Source: SIG701 sp045539595 (lineage in GTDB: Bacteria > Bacillota > Clostridia > Oscillospirales > CAG-272). From it: a stretch of DNA of 11,458 nucleotides. A model generated the notes under the pieces. It did no database searches. It saw nothing but the letters and a program-made list of their open reading frames with translations, and was not told where the DNA came from. Both the position numbers and the translations under genes were made by a program. Positions 1-6,157 of the stretch are shown piece by piece; positions within the stretch are counted from its first letter, which is position 1; each line of letters begins with the position of its first letter. The stretch spans positions 1-11,458 of the forward strand of contig JAZQFQ010000089.1 of NCBI GenBank assembly GCA_045539595.1, in the 5' to 3' direction.

Positions 1-537
1 ACGATAGCGCTGATCGCCATCGTTCTGACCTTGTTCAGCCATAGTACCCTTGCTTATTACTCAACTGTCGGAAAAGCCACCAATGTTGTGACCTCCGGTA
101 ATATCAAGTTCATCATTCACGAGATGACCGACCAGGGAACCGAGTTCCCGCAGGAGGGCGTATATATTCTTCCGGGCGACGTGGTGAGCAAAGAGGTTAA
201 TATCGAAAGTGTTTGCGAGCACCCCTTCTACCTGCGCGTTAAGATCGTGTACGGCATCAATTCTCAGGAGCTTTCCGCAGAGGATTGCTTCAAGCTGAAT
301 ATTAACAGTGAGTATTGGGAGCTTCGTGATGGTTGGTATTACTACAAAGGTATTGTAGAACCGGGACAGACTACCCCTAATGTTTTTTCTCACGTCGAGA
401 TCGTCGGCTCTAAGGTGGATAACAGCTATATCGGTAAGACGTTGACCTTAACTGTCAATGCGCAAGCCGTACAGAGTGAAAACAACCCCATTACAGACGG
501 TAAGACCTATACCGCCTCCGGTTGGCCCGCAGAATGA
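1..537 (+). CDS. TasA/camelysin-like secreted matrix protein, 5'-truncated
   Basis: Frame 1 is open from the first base of the window, so the start codon lies upstream; the visible part is 178 residues. It begins inside a hydrophobic segment (TIALIAIVLTLFSHSTLAYYS) followed by a stretch like STVGKATNVVTSGNI. This is the usual layout of a SipW-class signal peptide: a hydrophobic core, a small-residue cleavage site before an aromatic residue, then a T-x-x-x-T-x-G-N-I/V stretch leading into a beta-rich domain. Such proteins (TasA, CalY/camelysin family) are exported, cleaved by a SipW-type signal peptidase and can assemble into extracellular fibres. The rest is polar and beta-rich with a single domain and no membrane anchor. 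The stop overlaps the ribosome binding site of the next gene, so the two are co-transcribed and probably translationally coupled. An internal TTG at 31 is in frame but falls inside the signal peptide and is not the real start. The family call is fairly secure; the exact function is inferred. Confidence 0.8.
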   Translation, partial: TIALIAIVLTLFSHSTLAYYSTVGKATNVVTSGNIKFIIHEMTDQGTEFPQEGVYILPGDVVSKEVNIESVCEHPFYLRVKIVYGINSQELSAEDCFKLNINSEYWELRDGWYYYKGIVEPGQTTPNVFSHVEIVGSKVDNSYIGKTLTLTVNAQAVQSENNPITDGKTYTASGWPAE

Positions 538-550
538 GGAGGATGTATAG

Positions 551-1225
551 ATGAAGAGAATACTTACACTACTATTAACGTTCGTTCTTCTCCTTTCCTC
601 TACCATAACGGTATTTGCGGCAGACGGGAAGGTGACTTACAGTGGCAATGCCGGTAGCTTTGTGTTTGAGCCCGGCAGCGACCATTCACTGACTGACCTA
701 TTCCCGAACTTCAAGGGAGTGATGCCAGGTGATAAGTTGACACAGCAGATCACCGTGAAGAATGATGCGGACAACAACGTTAAGGTCAAAATCTACGTTC
801 GCTCTCTCGGAGCTCATGAGGATTCTAAGGCATTCCTTTCTCAGCTCGGTCTTAAGGTGAAGACCAGCTCGGAAAACGAAATGGCGTATATGTTCGATGC
901 TGCAGCCAGTGAAACGGCACAGCTCACCGATTGGGTTTGCCTTGGTACCTTATATTCAGGCGGAGAGGTCAATCTGGATGTGACGTTGAATGTTCCTGTT
1001 TCTATGGGCAACGAATTCCAGGACCAAATTGGCTACTTGGATTGGGAGTTCAAAATCGAAGAATACCCCGTTGAAGATACAGATCCCAAGCCACCCCAGA
1101 CCGGTGATAACAGTAATCTGGGCCTATGGTTTGCTCTTATGATCTGTTCTCTGTTTATGTTAATTATTCTTTTGGTATGGCGTAAAAAGGATAGGGAGAT
1201 TGAAGAAAACGCCAGAAAATACTAA
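551..1225 (+). CDS. Surface protein with PPQTG sorting signal, companion of TasA-like proteins
   Basis: The product is 224 residues. It has a conventional signal peptide (residues 1-23, ending VFAAD), an extracellular domain of about 155 residues, and a C-terminal anchor: PPQTGD at 181-186, a hydrophobic helix at about 191-210, and a basic tail starting RKK. This is the layout of a sortase substrate, with PPQTG replacing the classic LPXTG. The domain contains GVMPGDKLTQQITVKND, a pattern seen in proteins next to TasA-like genes in Clostridia. An AGGAGG at 536-541, overlapping the upstream stop, sets the ATG start at 551. Lying between two TasA-like genes, it could attach a fibre to the wall or membrane, a role comparable to TapA although no homology to TapA is claimed. 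No sortase gene is in the window. If no sortase recognises PPQTG, the protein would simply be a C-terminally membrane-anchored protein. Confidence 0.75.
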   Translation: MKRILTLLLTFVLLLSSTITVFAADGKVTYSGNAGSFVFEPGSDHSLTDLFPNFKGVMPGDKLTQQITVKNDADNNVKVKIYVRSLGAHEDSKAFLSQLGLKVKTSSENEMAYMFDAAASETAQLTDWVCLGTLYSGGEVNLDVTLNVPVSMGNEFQDQIGYLDWEFKIEEYPVEDTDPKPPQTGDNSNLGLWFALMICSLFMLIILLVWRKKDREIEENARKY

Positions 1226-1242
1226 GCAAGGAGGAATAAAGC

Positions 1243-1890
1243 GTGTCAAATAACGCAAAGAAAAAACCGTATAAACGAATCGCTTTAGCCCTCAGCCTGT
1301 GTGCAATTCTCGTATGGGGCATTCTCGGCACAGGTGCTTCGCTGGCGTGGTTTTCAGATACCTCGAATGAGGTGAGTAACATTTTCCATTTTGCTGATTT
1401 TGAGGTCGCGGTTTCTCACCGTACTGATGATGGTAAATGGGAACCCATTGACGGTAAAACGAATATTTTTGATGATAATGCGCTCTATGAACCAGGCTAC
1501 GTGCAGGTGGTTTATTTGAAGATTGAAAACAAGGGCTCGCGTGCCTTTGACTTTCACACAGCCGTTACAGTTACCAACTGTACAAAGGCTACGAACGTAT
1601 TCGGTCAGCATTTTTTCCTGCAGGATTACCTGAGATTTGGTGTTGCAATTGCCCAAACCGAAAAGGAAATGAATGAGAAGGTGGCAACTCGTGCTCTTGC
1701 GAATGAAATTGCAACTATGAAGCTCAGTCGCTATGAAACCGACGTTGCAGCCCTTGAGCCCGGAGAGACGGCATATATGGCTCTTGTTGTTCGTATGCCC
1801 GAAGAAGTGGGTAACGAGGCGAATTACAGAGGGGATGATATTCCGAAGGTTGAACTCGGAATTATCGTCAAGGCAGATCAGCAAAAATAA
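1243..1890 (+). CDS. TasA/camelysin-like secreted protein (second copy)
   Basis: The product is 215 residues and starts at GTG 1243, chosen because AAGGAGG lies at 1228-1234 with 8 bases of spacing. The N-terminus is basic (NNAKKKPYKR), followed by a hydrophobic core (about residues 13-30) and the cleavage region GASLAWFSDTSNEVSNIF. The A-W/Y-F-S-D pattern after the hydrophobic core is the signature of SipW-class signal peptides and of the TasA/camelysin family. The mature domain is beta-rich and includes EPGYVQVVYLKIENKGS, similar to the strand pattern of TasA-like proteins. It has no sorting signal or C-terminal membrane helix. It lies 17 bases after the anchored protein in the same operon and probably acts as a fibre subunit or accessory subunit. 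It is clearly different from the first TasA-like protein, not a recent duplicate. Confidence 0.8.
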   Translation: MSNNAKKKPYKRIALALSLCAILVWGILGTGASLAWFSDTSNEVSNIFHFADFEVAVSHRTDDGKWEPIDGKTNIFDDNALYEPGYVQVVYLKIENKGSRAFDFHTAVTVTNCTKATNVFGQHFFLQDYLRFGVAIAQTEKEMNEKVATRALANEIATMKLSRYETDVAALEPGETAYMALVVRMPEEVGNEANYRGDDIPKVELGIIVKADQQK

Positions 1891-1923
1891 AACATAGCAA
1901 GTCCAAGAAAGGAGGCCGATAAT

Positions 1924-2949
1924 GTGAAGAAGCTTTATAACGAGTTCTTCTACGTTCCAAAATACGGGAAAGTAAAAGAAAAAGTGATGCTGATGCGTAC
2001 TGCACTGACCGTTGTGATTATGGTTGTGTGCTTGTTTGCGATGAGCTTAACGGCTTATGCCTACTTTTCTCATAACGTAACTTCCGGCTCCAATATTATC
2101 AAAGCGGCATATTTCGATGCCCAGATCACAGTGAATAACGGCACGAACGACGTTATGCTTACGAAAGATGGAAAATATCAAACTGCATTGTTGCCTGCAG
2201 GTGATTACAGTATAAAGTTTGAACGCGGTTCGAGCACAGCCGATACAGGATTTTGTGTTGTGACCATCGGAGATACGGTGTATCACACGGGCCAGATCGG
2301 TGAGGATGTTGCGAGAAGCGTTGACGGTGCGAGTGTTACCTTTACTTTGAAGGTGTCGACCGACACAAACATTAAGATTCTTTCCCATTGGGGCACATCG
2401 TCTAAATATGGCTATGGTGACGTTGGTAACGTATCGAAGTACATAAGTGATGGTGATACGTTGGATCTGCGTGTTCCCGATAAGAGTACAAGTAATTCGG
2501 ACGCCGAAAAGAAGGAAGAGACAGGCGAACAGACGAAACCTACAGGGACCGAGCCTGTTGAAACTACTTATACGGTAGTTACCAAAGATACATTGTGGGA
2601 AATCGCAAAAGCATATAACACTTCAGTTGATGCGCTGAAGGCATACAATGGTCTAACCACTAACACGATTATACCTGGACAGGTTTTGCGAATTCCACCT
2701 AACGATTATGTGATTCCGGAAACTACAACCACTCCGGAAACCACAACAACACCTGAGACCACAACTCCTCCGGAAACAACTCCGAGTGAGACAAACGGAA
2801 CGACGGAGTCACAATCGACTCAGGAGTCTTCCGATTCGACGGAGCAGACCAATCCTGAGGATACTACGGGAACTACATCAGAACAAGAAACCCAGCCTGC
2901 AGAGACTACAGGCGCACCCGATACAGAAGAGACGGGAGGAACTATTTGA
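1924..2949 (+). CDS. LysM-domain protein with SipW-class signal and Thr/Pro/Glu-rich tail
   Basis: The product is 341 residues, starting at GTG 1924 with AAAGGAGG at 1908-1915 (8 bases of spacing). After a cytoplasmic segment of about 25 residues comes a hydrophobic core (about 26-46) and a TAYAYFSHNVTSGSNII cleavage region resembling SipW-class signals. Residues about 50-185 form a beta-rich domain unlike the other two TasA-like proteins. A LysM domain follows at about 215-258 (YTVVTKDTLWEIAKAYNTS to PGQVLRIPP), which in this family binds N-acetylglucosamine-containing glycans such as peptidoglycan. The last 80 residues are a Thr/Glu/Pro/Ser-rich low-complexity tail with PETTTT repeats. The architecture suggests an exported subunit that ties the matrix non-covalently to the wall. 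ATG codons at 1987 and 1996 are less likely starts because they have no such ribosome binding site. The LysM call is strong; membership of the TasA family is less certain. Confidence 0.8.
   Translation: MKKLYNEFFYVPKYGKVKEKVMLMRTALTVVIMVVCLFAMSLTAYAYFSHNVTSGSNIIKAAYFDAQITVNNGTNDVMLTKDGKYQTALLPAGDYSIKFERGSSTADTGFCVVTIGDTVYHTGQIGEDVARSVDGASVTFTLKVSTDTNIKILSHWGTSSKYGYGDVGNVSKYISDGDTLDLRVPDKSTSNSDAEKKEETGEQTKPTGTEPVETTYTVVTKDTLWEIAKAYNTSVDALKAYNGLTTNTIIPGQVLRIPPNDYVIPETTTTPETTTTPETTTPPETTPSETNGTTESQSTQESSDSTEQTNPEDTTGTTSEQETQPAETTGAPDTEETGGTI
2716..2793 (+). repeat. Short tandem repeat coding for PETTTT units
   Basis: About 4 imperfect units of 15-18 bases (CCGGAAACTACAACCACT-like) encode PETTTT, PETTTT, PETTTP and PETTPS at residues 265-290 of the LysM protein. 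This kind of coding minisatellite can change length by slippage. The encoded tract is probably a flexible, possibly glycosylated wall-spanning linker. Confidence 0.7.
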
Positions 2950-3194
2950 AATGGTTTGGAAAACCGAGCAAGAATAAAAACGTTGAAGAGATATATGAAC
3001 GCTGTGTCATTTGCGGAGAACTGACAGAGGTGCTTCGCGAAACACCTATAAATGAAAGAGACTTCTACGTTGTCGGATGCGGTCAGTTATGCTTCACTTG
3101 TTACCGAAGGACAGGGGAAGATCCTGAACTACAGATTACCGACGCAAGTATGGAACGTCTTCTGAATTGTTGCAGAAAAGACACACAAAAGTAA
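2946..3194 (+). CDS. Small Cys-rich protein, putative zinc-binding, unknown function
   Basis: The product is 82 residues, read from TTG 2946, which overlaps the TGA of the LysM gene by four bases (TTGA). GGGAGGA at 2935-2941 is the matching ribosome binding site, so translation is probably coupled. No signal peptide or membrane helix is visible, so it is likely cytoplasmic. Cysteines fall as CVIC (20, 23), CGQLC (45, 49), C52 and a CC pair (75-76). C20/C23 with C49/C52 would suit a treble-clef or zinc-ribbon-like site. The segment ETPINERDFYVVGCGQLC reads as a conserved motif, but I cannot name the family. As the last gene of the matrix operon it might be a regulator or assembly factor; that is a guess. 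An alternative internal start cannot be excluded, but the cysteine set would need most of this length. Confidence 0.65.
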   Translation: MKWFGKPSKNKNVEEIYERCVICGELTEVLRETPINERDFYVVGCGQLCFTCYRRTGEDPELQITDASMERLLNCCRKDTQK

Positions 3195-3215
3195 GCGCTT
3201 ATGAGTTTCAACGGC

Positions 3216-3245
3216 TTGACTACATAATATTGATTATGTAGTCAA
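3216..3245. promoter_or_regulatory. Palindromic site 1 (inverted copy of the 18-bp core)
   Basis: This is a perfect 13-bp inverted repeat, TTGACTACATAAT and ATTATGTAGTCAA, around a 4-base centre ATTG. The inner 18 bases (3222-3239) are the exact reverse complement of sites 2 and 3. It is not followed by a T-run, so it is probably not a terminator. It is more likely a dimer-binding operator, although a hairpin in RNA is possible. It lies 21 bases after the stop of the small Cys-rich gene. Confidence 0.65.
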
Positions 3246-3296
3246 AGAGTGGATGAATTGCTTTATTTTTTAACCAATAACGGAGAGCAAATAGAA

Positions 3297-3343
3297 AAAT
3301 CCCCTTCAAAACAGAGTTCGTTTCTCCGTTTTAAAGGGGATTT
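3297..3343. terminator. Stem-loop, probable bidirectional terminator after the matrix operon
   Basis: A 20-base stem with two mismatches is formed by AAATCCCCTT-c-AAAAC-a-GAG (3297-3316) and CTC-c-GTTTT-a-AAGGGGATTT (3324-3343), with loop TTCGTTT. On the + strand it runs into ATTTCTTGATATTT, a weak T-rich tail. On the - strand it runs into ATTTTTCTATTT, a better one. No gene pointing in from the - side is visible here. It most likely ends transcription of the matrix operon and insulates the downstream AP2 operon. Confidence 0.55.
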
Positions 3344-3369
3344 CTTGATATTTACATATTAGCCTGAGT

Positions 3370-3387
3370 ACATAATCAATATTATGT
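3370..3387. promoter_or_regulatory. Palindromic site 2 (18-bp core)
   Basis: ACATAATCAATATTATGT: 7-bp arms around CAAT. It is identical to site 3 and is the reverse complement of the site 1 core. Its right end overlaps the proposed -35 hexamer of the AP2 operon by two bases, a typical place for an operator. Confidence 0.65.
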
Positions 3388-3414
3388 GACCGAGCATCGC
3401 ACATTCATTATAAC
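3386..3414 (+). promoter_or_regulatory. Predicted promoter of the AP2 operon
   Basis: The proposed -35 is GTGACC (3386-3391, 4 of 6 consensus bases) and the -10 is TATAAC (3409-3414, 5 of 6), with a 17-base spacer. The -35 touches palindromic site 2 and the -10 runs into site 3, so a protein bound to either site would block RNA polymerase. The -35 is weak, so this is a prediction only. Confidence 0.4.
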
Positions 3415-3431
3415 ATAATCAATATTATGTT
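3412..3431. promoter_or_regulatory. Palindromic site 3 (18-bp core plus one extra pair)
   Basis: The core ACATAATCAATATTATGT is at 3413-3430, with one more pair making 8-bp arms. It lies 27 bases upstream of the proposed ATG of the first AP2 gene and covers the predicted transcription start. It is in direct orientation to site 2, with a centre-to-centre distance of 43 bp, about four helical turns, which would place two bound proteins on the same face of the DNA. Confidence 0.65.
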
Positions 3432-3458
3432 GCTTTGGGCTTTCTGGGTGACGTGAAA

Positions 3459-4103
3459 ATGAGCGAAGAGAAAAACTTGATAGGAAATCAATACGGACTG
3501 CTTACCGTTGTGGATACAGCGGAATCGGATGCAAAAGGGAACAGAAGATGGCTTTGCCGCTGTGAGTGTGGGAACACGGTTGTTGTTTTGGAAGGTAATC
3601 TTGTTCGTTTACATACGCGAAGCTGTGGCTGCTTAAAATCGCCGGATCTGACCGGCAGGGTGTTTGGAAAGTTAACGGTACTTGGTAGGTCTGAAAAGAG
3701 AAATCCGCGTGGTGCTCGAACAACGCCCATGTGGGAGTGCCGATGTGAATGCGGAAATATTACGTATAAGGCTACTGACACCTTAACCAATCCTGACGAA
3801 AGTATGTGTAAGGATTGCCAAGGTATATATGCAGCGGAGATCGCACGGAGGTCCGCAGGTTTTGTTGGCGGTACTCAGATTTCCAGAATAACGAATATGA
3901 AACCCACTTCGGCGAACAGTACCGGTGTGCGCGGCGTACAGTTTGATAAACGCTCCGGACGGTATCGCGCACGTCTAAAGTTCCAGGGGAAATTGTTAAA
4001 CTTCGGGTCTTATAGAACACTCGAGGAAGCAGCAGCGGCTCGAAAAGCGGCAGAGGAAGAATACTTTGGTGGTTTCCTTGAGGCAATAGGACAGGGAAAA
4101 TAA
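3459..4103 (+). CDS. AP2-domain protein with two Cys-rich zinc-finger-like repeats (AP2-A)
   Basis: The product is 214 residues if read from ATG 3459; GGTGA at 3447-3451 gives a modest ribosome binding site. An in-frame TTG at 3435 is possible but lacks one. Repeat 1 (about 8-60) has GLLTVV, WLCRCECGN (C33, C35, C37) and SCGC (C56, C58). Repeat 2 (about 64-120) has GKLTVL, WECRCECGN (C94, C96, C98) and a variant CKDC (C117, C120). An AP2-type DNA-binding domain follows at about 152-200: NSTGVRGVQFDKRSGRYRA, then a strand-rich stretch and the amphipathic helix TLEEAAAARKAAEEEYFG. AP2 domains bind DNA through a three-stranded sheet. In bacteria and phages they usually accompany HNH nucleases, but no HNH motif is visible here. 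It is the first gene of an AP2 operon directly downstream of three palindromic sites, so it may bind them. The AP2 call is strong; the regulatory role is inferred. Confidence 0.8.
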   Translation: MSEEKNLIGNQYGLLTVVDTAESDAKGNRRWLCRCECGNTVVVLEGNLVRLHTRSCGCLKSPDLTGRVFGKLTVLGRSEKRNPRGARTTPMWECRCECGNITYKATDTLTNPDESMCKDCQGIYAAEIARRSAGFVGGTQISRITNMKPTSANSTGVRGVQFDKRSGRYRARLKFQGKLLNFGSYRTLEEAAAARKAAEEEYFGGFLEAIGQGK

Positions 4104-4116
4104 GGGGTGTTATTCA

Positions 4117-5178
4117 ATGATTGCAAAATCAGTTGCTGAGATCAGTCATTGTATGACGCCGGAAACAATTGAAAGTTTTGTTCAGCACGAGATCGATCAA
4201 GGCGCGTCAAAGAATATGGTCATGCGCTATAAGGGAACGATGAAGGTCATTTACGAATACCTTCCGGAGGACAAGTGCATTACAAGAGAACGTCTTTTGG
4301 GATGGCGCAAAAGTATGGAAGATAACAACTATGCCTCCATCACCATACTCAATTACGTGAAGTGGATCAATCGTTACCTGGATTTCGTTGGTTGTTCCGA
4401 GATCCGTTTTAACAAGGGTAGGGCTAAGGATATTACCGGAATGACATTCGGATATCTGAAGGCTATCGAGCCAACAGGAGAAAAGAACAGGGGAGACATT
4501 GTCTGGCTTTTTGAATGTAAGTGCGGAAAGAAGGTCAAACTTCCCGCGACACGTGTGCTTCTCGGAAACACGTTAAGCTGCGGCTGCCTGAAAGGTGCAC
4601 ATTTCAAGACGACCAATAAATACTTTGAGGGCACCAGTCTTGTTCATAGTATGAAAGAACGGGTGGAAAGCAAGCACGCCGTTAGCGGATACGTAGGTGT
4701 TACACCGAAACGGGATAAGTGGCAGGCCTATATCAGATATAAAGGCGTGCACTATTCGCTCGGATGTTACTCGAAGCTTGATGACGCCGTGAGGGCGAGA
4801 GCGAGAGCCAAAGAGCTTGTGATTGCCGATGCCCAAGGACTACTTGATTTCTACTCTGAGCTTGAGAAGACGTTTCCTAAGCTTCCCAATAAGCACAGCG
4901 AGCCGAAAAGGGAATTTCCGGGCACCGAATGGATCGTGAATGATGCTCCCACTTCAGCTGCGACACGCAGTGACAACCGGAGTGGGTATACCGGTGTATC
5001 CCCGAAAAAAGGTAAGTGGGAGGCACGCATCTGCTATCAAGGAGTAAGATATTTGCTCGGATCTTATGATCGTATCGAGGAAGCTGTTGATGTAAGAAGA
5101 AATGCTGAAGCTCTTCTGAAGGATGATCCCGAGCAGTTTGTTAAGAAATACGAGCGTTATCCGCATCATCGTATTTAG
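4117..5178 (+). CDS. Recombinase core-binding-like domain fused to a Cys repeat and two AP2 domains (AP2-B)
   Basis: The product is 353 residues; AAGGGGTG at about 4101-4108 supports ATG 4117, 13 bases after the AP2-A stop. Residues about 14-95 (TPETIESFVQHEIDQGASK, RYKGTMKVIYEYLP, RLLGWRKSMEDNNYASITI, NYVKWINRYLDFVG) match the helical N-terminal SAM-like core-binding domain of tyrosine recombinases. The catalytic domain (Arg, HxxR, Tyr) is absent; instead one Cys repeat follows (about 105-158; GYLKAI, C134, C136, C155, C157, lacking the first Cys of the CxCxC form). Two AP2 domains come next, at about 190-235 (SGYVGVTPKRDKWQAYIRY) and 289-334 (SGYTGVSPKKGKWEARICY). The protein could therefore contact DNA at three or four points. 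It is most likely a non-catalytic DNA-binding or architectural protein. The AP2 and Cys-repeat calls are strong; the recombinase-like domain is judged by eye. Confidence 0.75.
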   Translation: MIAKSVAEISHCMTPETIESFVQHEIDQGASKNMVMRYKGTMKVIYEYLPEDKCITRERLLGWRKSMEDNNYASITILNYVKWINRYLDFVGCSEIRFNKGRAKDITGMTFGYLKAIEPTGEKNRGDIVWLFECKCGKKVKLPATRVLLGNTLSCGCLKGAHFKTTNKYFEGTSLVHSMKERVESKHAVSGYVGVTPKRDKWQAYIRYKGVHYSLGCYSKLDDAVRARARAKELVIADAQGLLDFYSELEKTFPKLPNKHSEPKREFPGTEWIVNDAPTSAATRSDNRSGYTGVSPKKGKWEARICYQGVRYLLGSYDRIEEAVDVRRNAEALLKDDPEQFVKKYERYPHHRI

Positions 5179-5199
5179 CGGTAACAGAAGTAGGTCAAA

Positions 5200-6147
5200 A
5201 TGGAAGTATTAAGTGGACGAAGGTTCGGAAGGCTAACCGTTCTTGACAAAAAAATCAGCTTTAAAAACAAACGCAATCGAACCGAATGCAAATGGTTGTG
5301 TCGCTGTGATTGCGGCACAGAAAAATACATACTGGAACGCAGTTTACTTTACGGGAATACACGAAGCTGTGGTTGCCTTACAAGAGAGAATAGCGCGAAA
5401 GCAAACTCCTTGAGGTTGCAGGGCATGACCTTTGGAGAGCTTAAGGTATTGGCTGTAGCAGATAACCATCCTAAGGATACACGCGGAGGTGTATGGTGGC
5501 ACTGCAGATGTTCCTGCGGCAATGAAATTGATGTGCTGGCGTCTCTTCTGGCAACCGGAAAGAAGACGCATTGCGGGTGCAAGTCGGAACCGAATTATTA
5601 CTTTGTGGACATTACCGACAAGACCTTCAATATGCTGACGGCCAAGTATATTGTGGAGCGAAAGCGCGGAAAAGTGATTTGGCACTGCGTTTGCGAGTGC
5701 GGTAACGAGGTAGATGTACCGTACAACGACCTTGTTCATAGTAATCGGGTGAGCTGCGGCTGCCGAAAGATCGCTCACGAGAGTAATTTGTCAAGACTAC
5801 TCACCCATGTGGGCGGGACATCTGTGGATATGATAAAGAGTAGAAAGCTTCCTTCGGATAATACCACAGGATATAAGGGAGTGTATCTGATCAAGGGAAA
5901 GTATGTGGCCAAAATCGTATTTCAACAGAAGGCGTATTATCTCGGCACCTACGATGAAATTGAAGATGCGGCAAAGGCACGAGAGGAAGCAGAACACCTT
6001 TTGTTTGATGGAACGGCTGCACACTACGAACGCTGGAAGGCAAGGGCTGAAACGGATCCCGCATGGGCCGAGGAAAATCCCTTGCAGATATTTGTTTCTA
6101 AGAAAAATACTAATGAATTGTCGGTAACATTCTTACCGCAGATATAA
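5200..6147 (+). CDS. AP2-domain protein with three Cys-rich zinc-finger-like repeats (AP2-C)
   Basis: The product is 315 residues, starting at ATG 5200, 21 bases after AP2-B; the ribosome binding site is weak (AGTAGGT). Three Cys repeats follow one another. The first, about 5-60, has GRLTVL, WLCRCDCG (C34, C36, C38) and SCGC (C57, C59). The second, about 75-128, has GELKVL, WHCRCSCGN (C102, C104, C106) and HCGC (C125, C127). The third, about 138-190, has NMLTAK, WHCVCECGN (C163, C165, C167) and SCGC (C186, C188). An AP2 domain sits at about 221-268 (TTGYKGVYLIKGKYVAKIV, then YYLGTYDEIEDAAKAREEAE). A tail of about 45 residues has no recognisable domain. The paired CxC...CGC pattern suggests zinc binding in each repeat. 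No nuclease or recombinase motif is visible. It shares its domain types with AP2-A and AP2-B but differs in number and order, suggesting old duplication and reshuffling. Its specific job is unknown. Confidence 0.8.
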   Translation: MEVLSGRRFGRLTVLDKKISFKNKRNRTECKWLCRCDCGTEKYILERSLLYGNTRSCGCLTRENSAKANSLRLQGMTFGELKVLAVADNHPKDTRGGVWWHCRCSCGNEIDVLASLLATGKKTHCGCKSEPNYYFVDITDKTFNMLTAKYIVERKRGKVIWHCVCECGNEVDVPYNDLVHSNRVSCGCRKIAHESNLSRLLTHVGGTSVDMIKSRKLPSDNTTGYKGVYLIKGKYVAKIVFQQKAYYLGTYDEIEDAAKAREEAEHLLFDGTAAHYERWKARAETDPAWAEENPLQIFVSKKNTNELSVTFLPQI

Positions 6148-6157
6148 GGAGAAAGGT

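Noticed and set aside
1922..1927. ATGTGA start-stop minimal frame overlapping the GTG start of the LysM gene
   Set aside because: It could be chance, and nothing shows that it is translated; the GTG at 1924 has ideal spacing from the ribosome binding site.
2786..2977. + strand open frame of 63 codons over the Thr-rich tail and next start
   Set aside because: It is an out-of-frame reading of the LysM gene's low-complexity tail, with Arg/Ser-rich sequence and no ribosome binding site.
3216..3245. Palindromic site 1 as a terminator of the matrix operon
   Set aside because: The stem is AT-rich in its inner part and is followed by AGAGTGG, not a T-run; the same core recurs twice as an apparent operator.
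3216..3431. CRISPR-like repeat array
   Set aside because: There are only three copies, one inverted, with unequal spacing and no cas genes nearby.
4117..5178. Active tyrosine recombinase
   Set aside because: No Arg, HxxR or Tyr catalytic motifs can be found after the core-binding-like domain; the rest is a Cys repeat and two AP2 domains.
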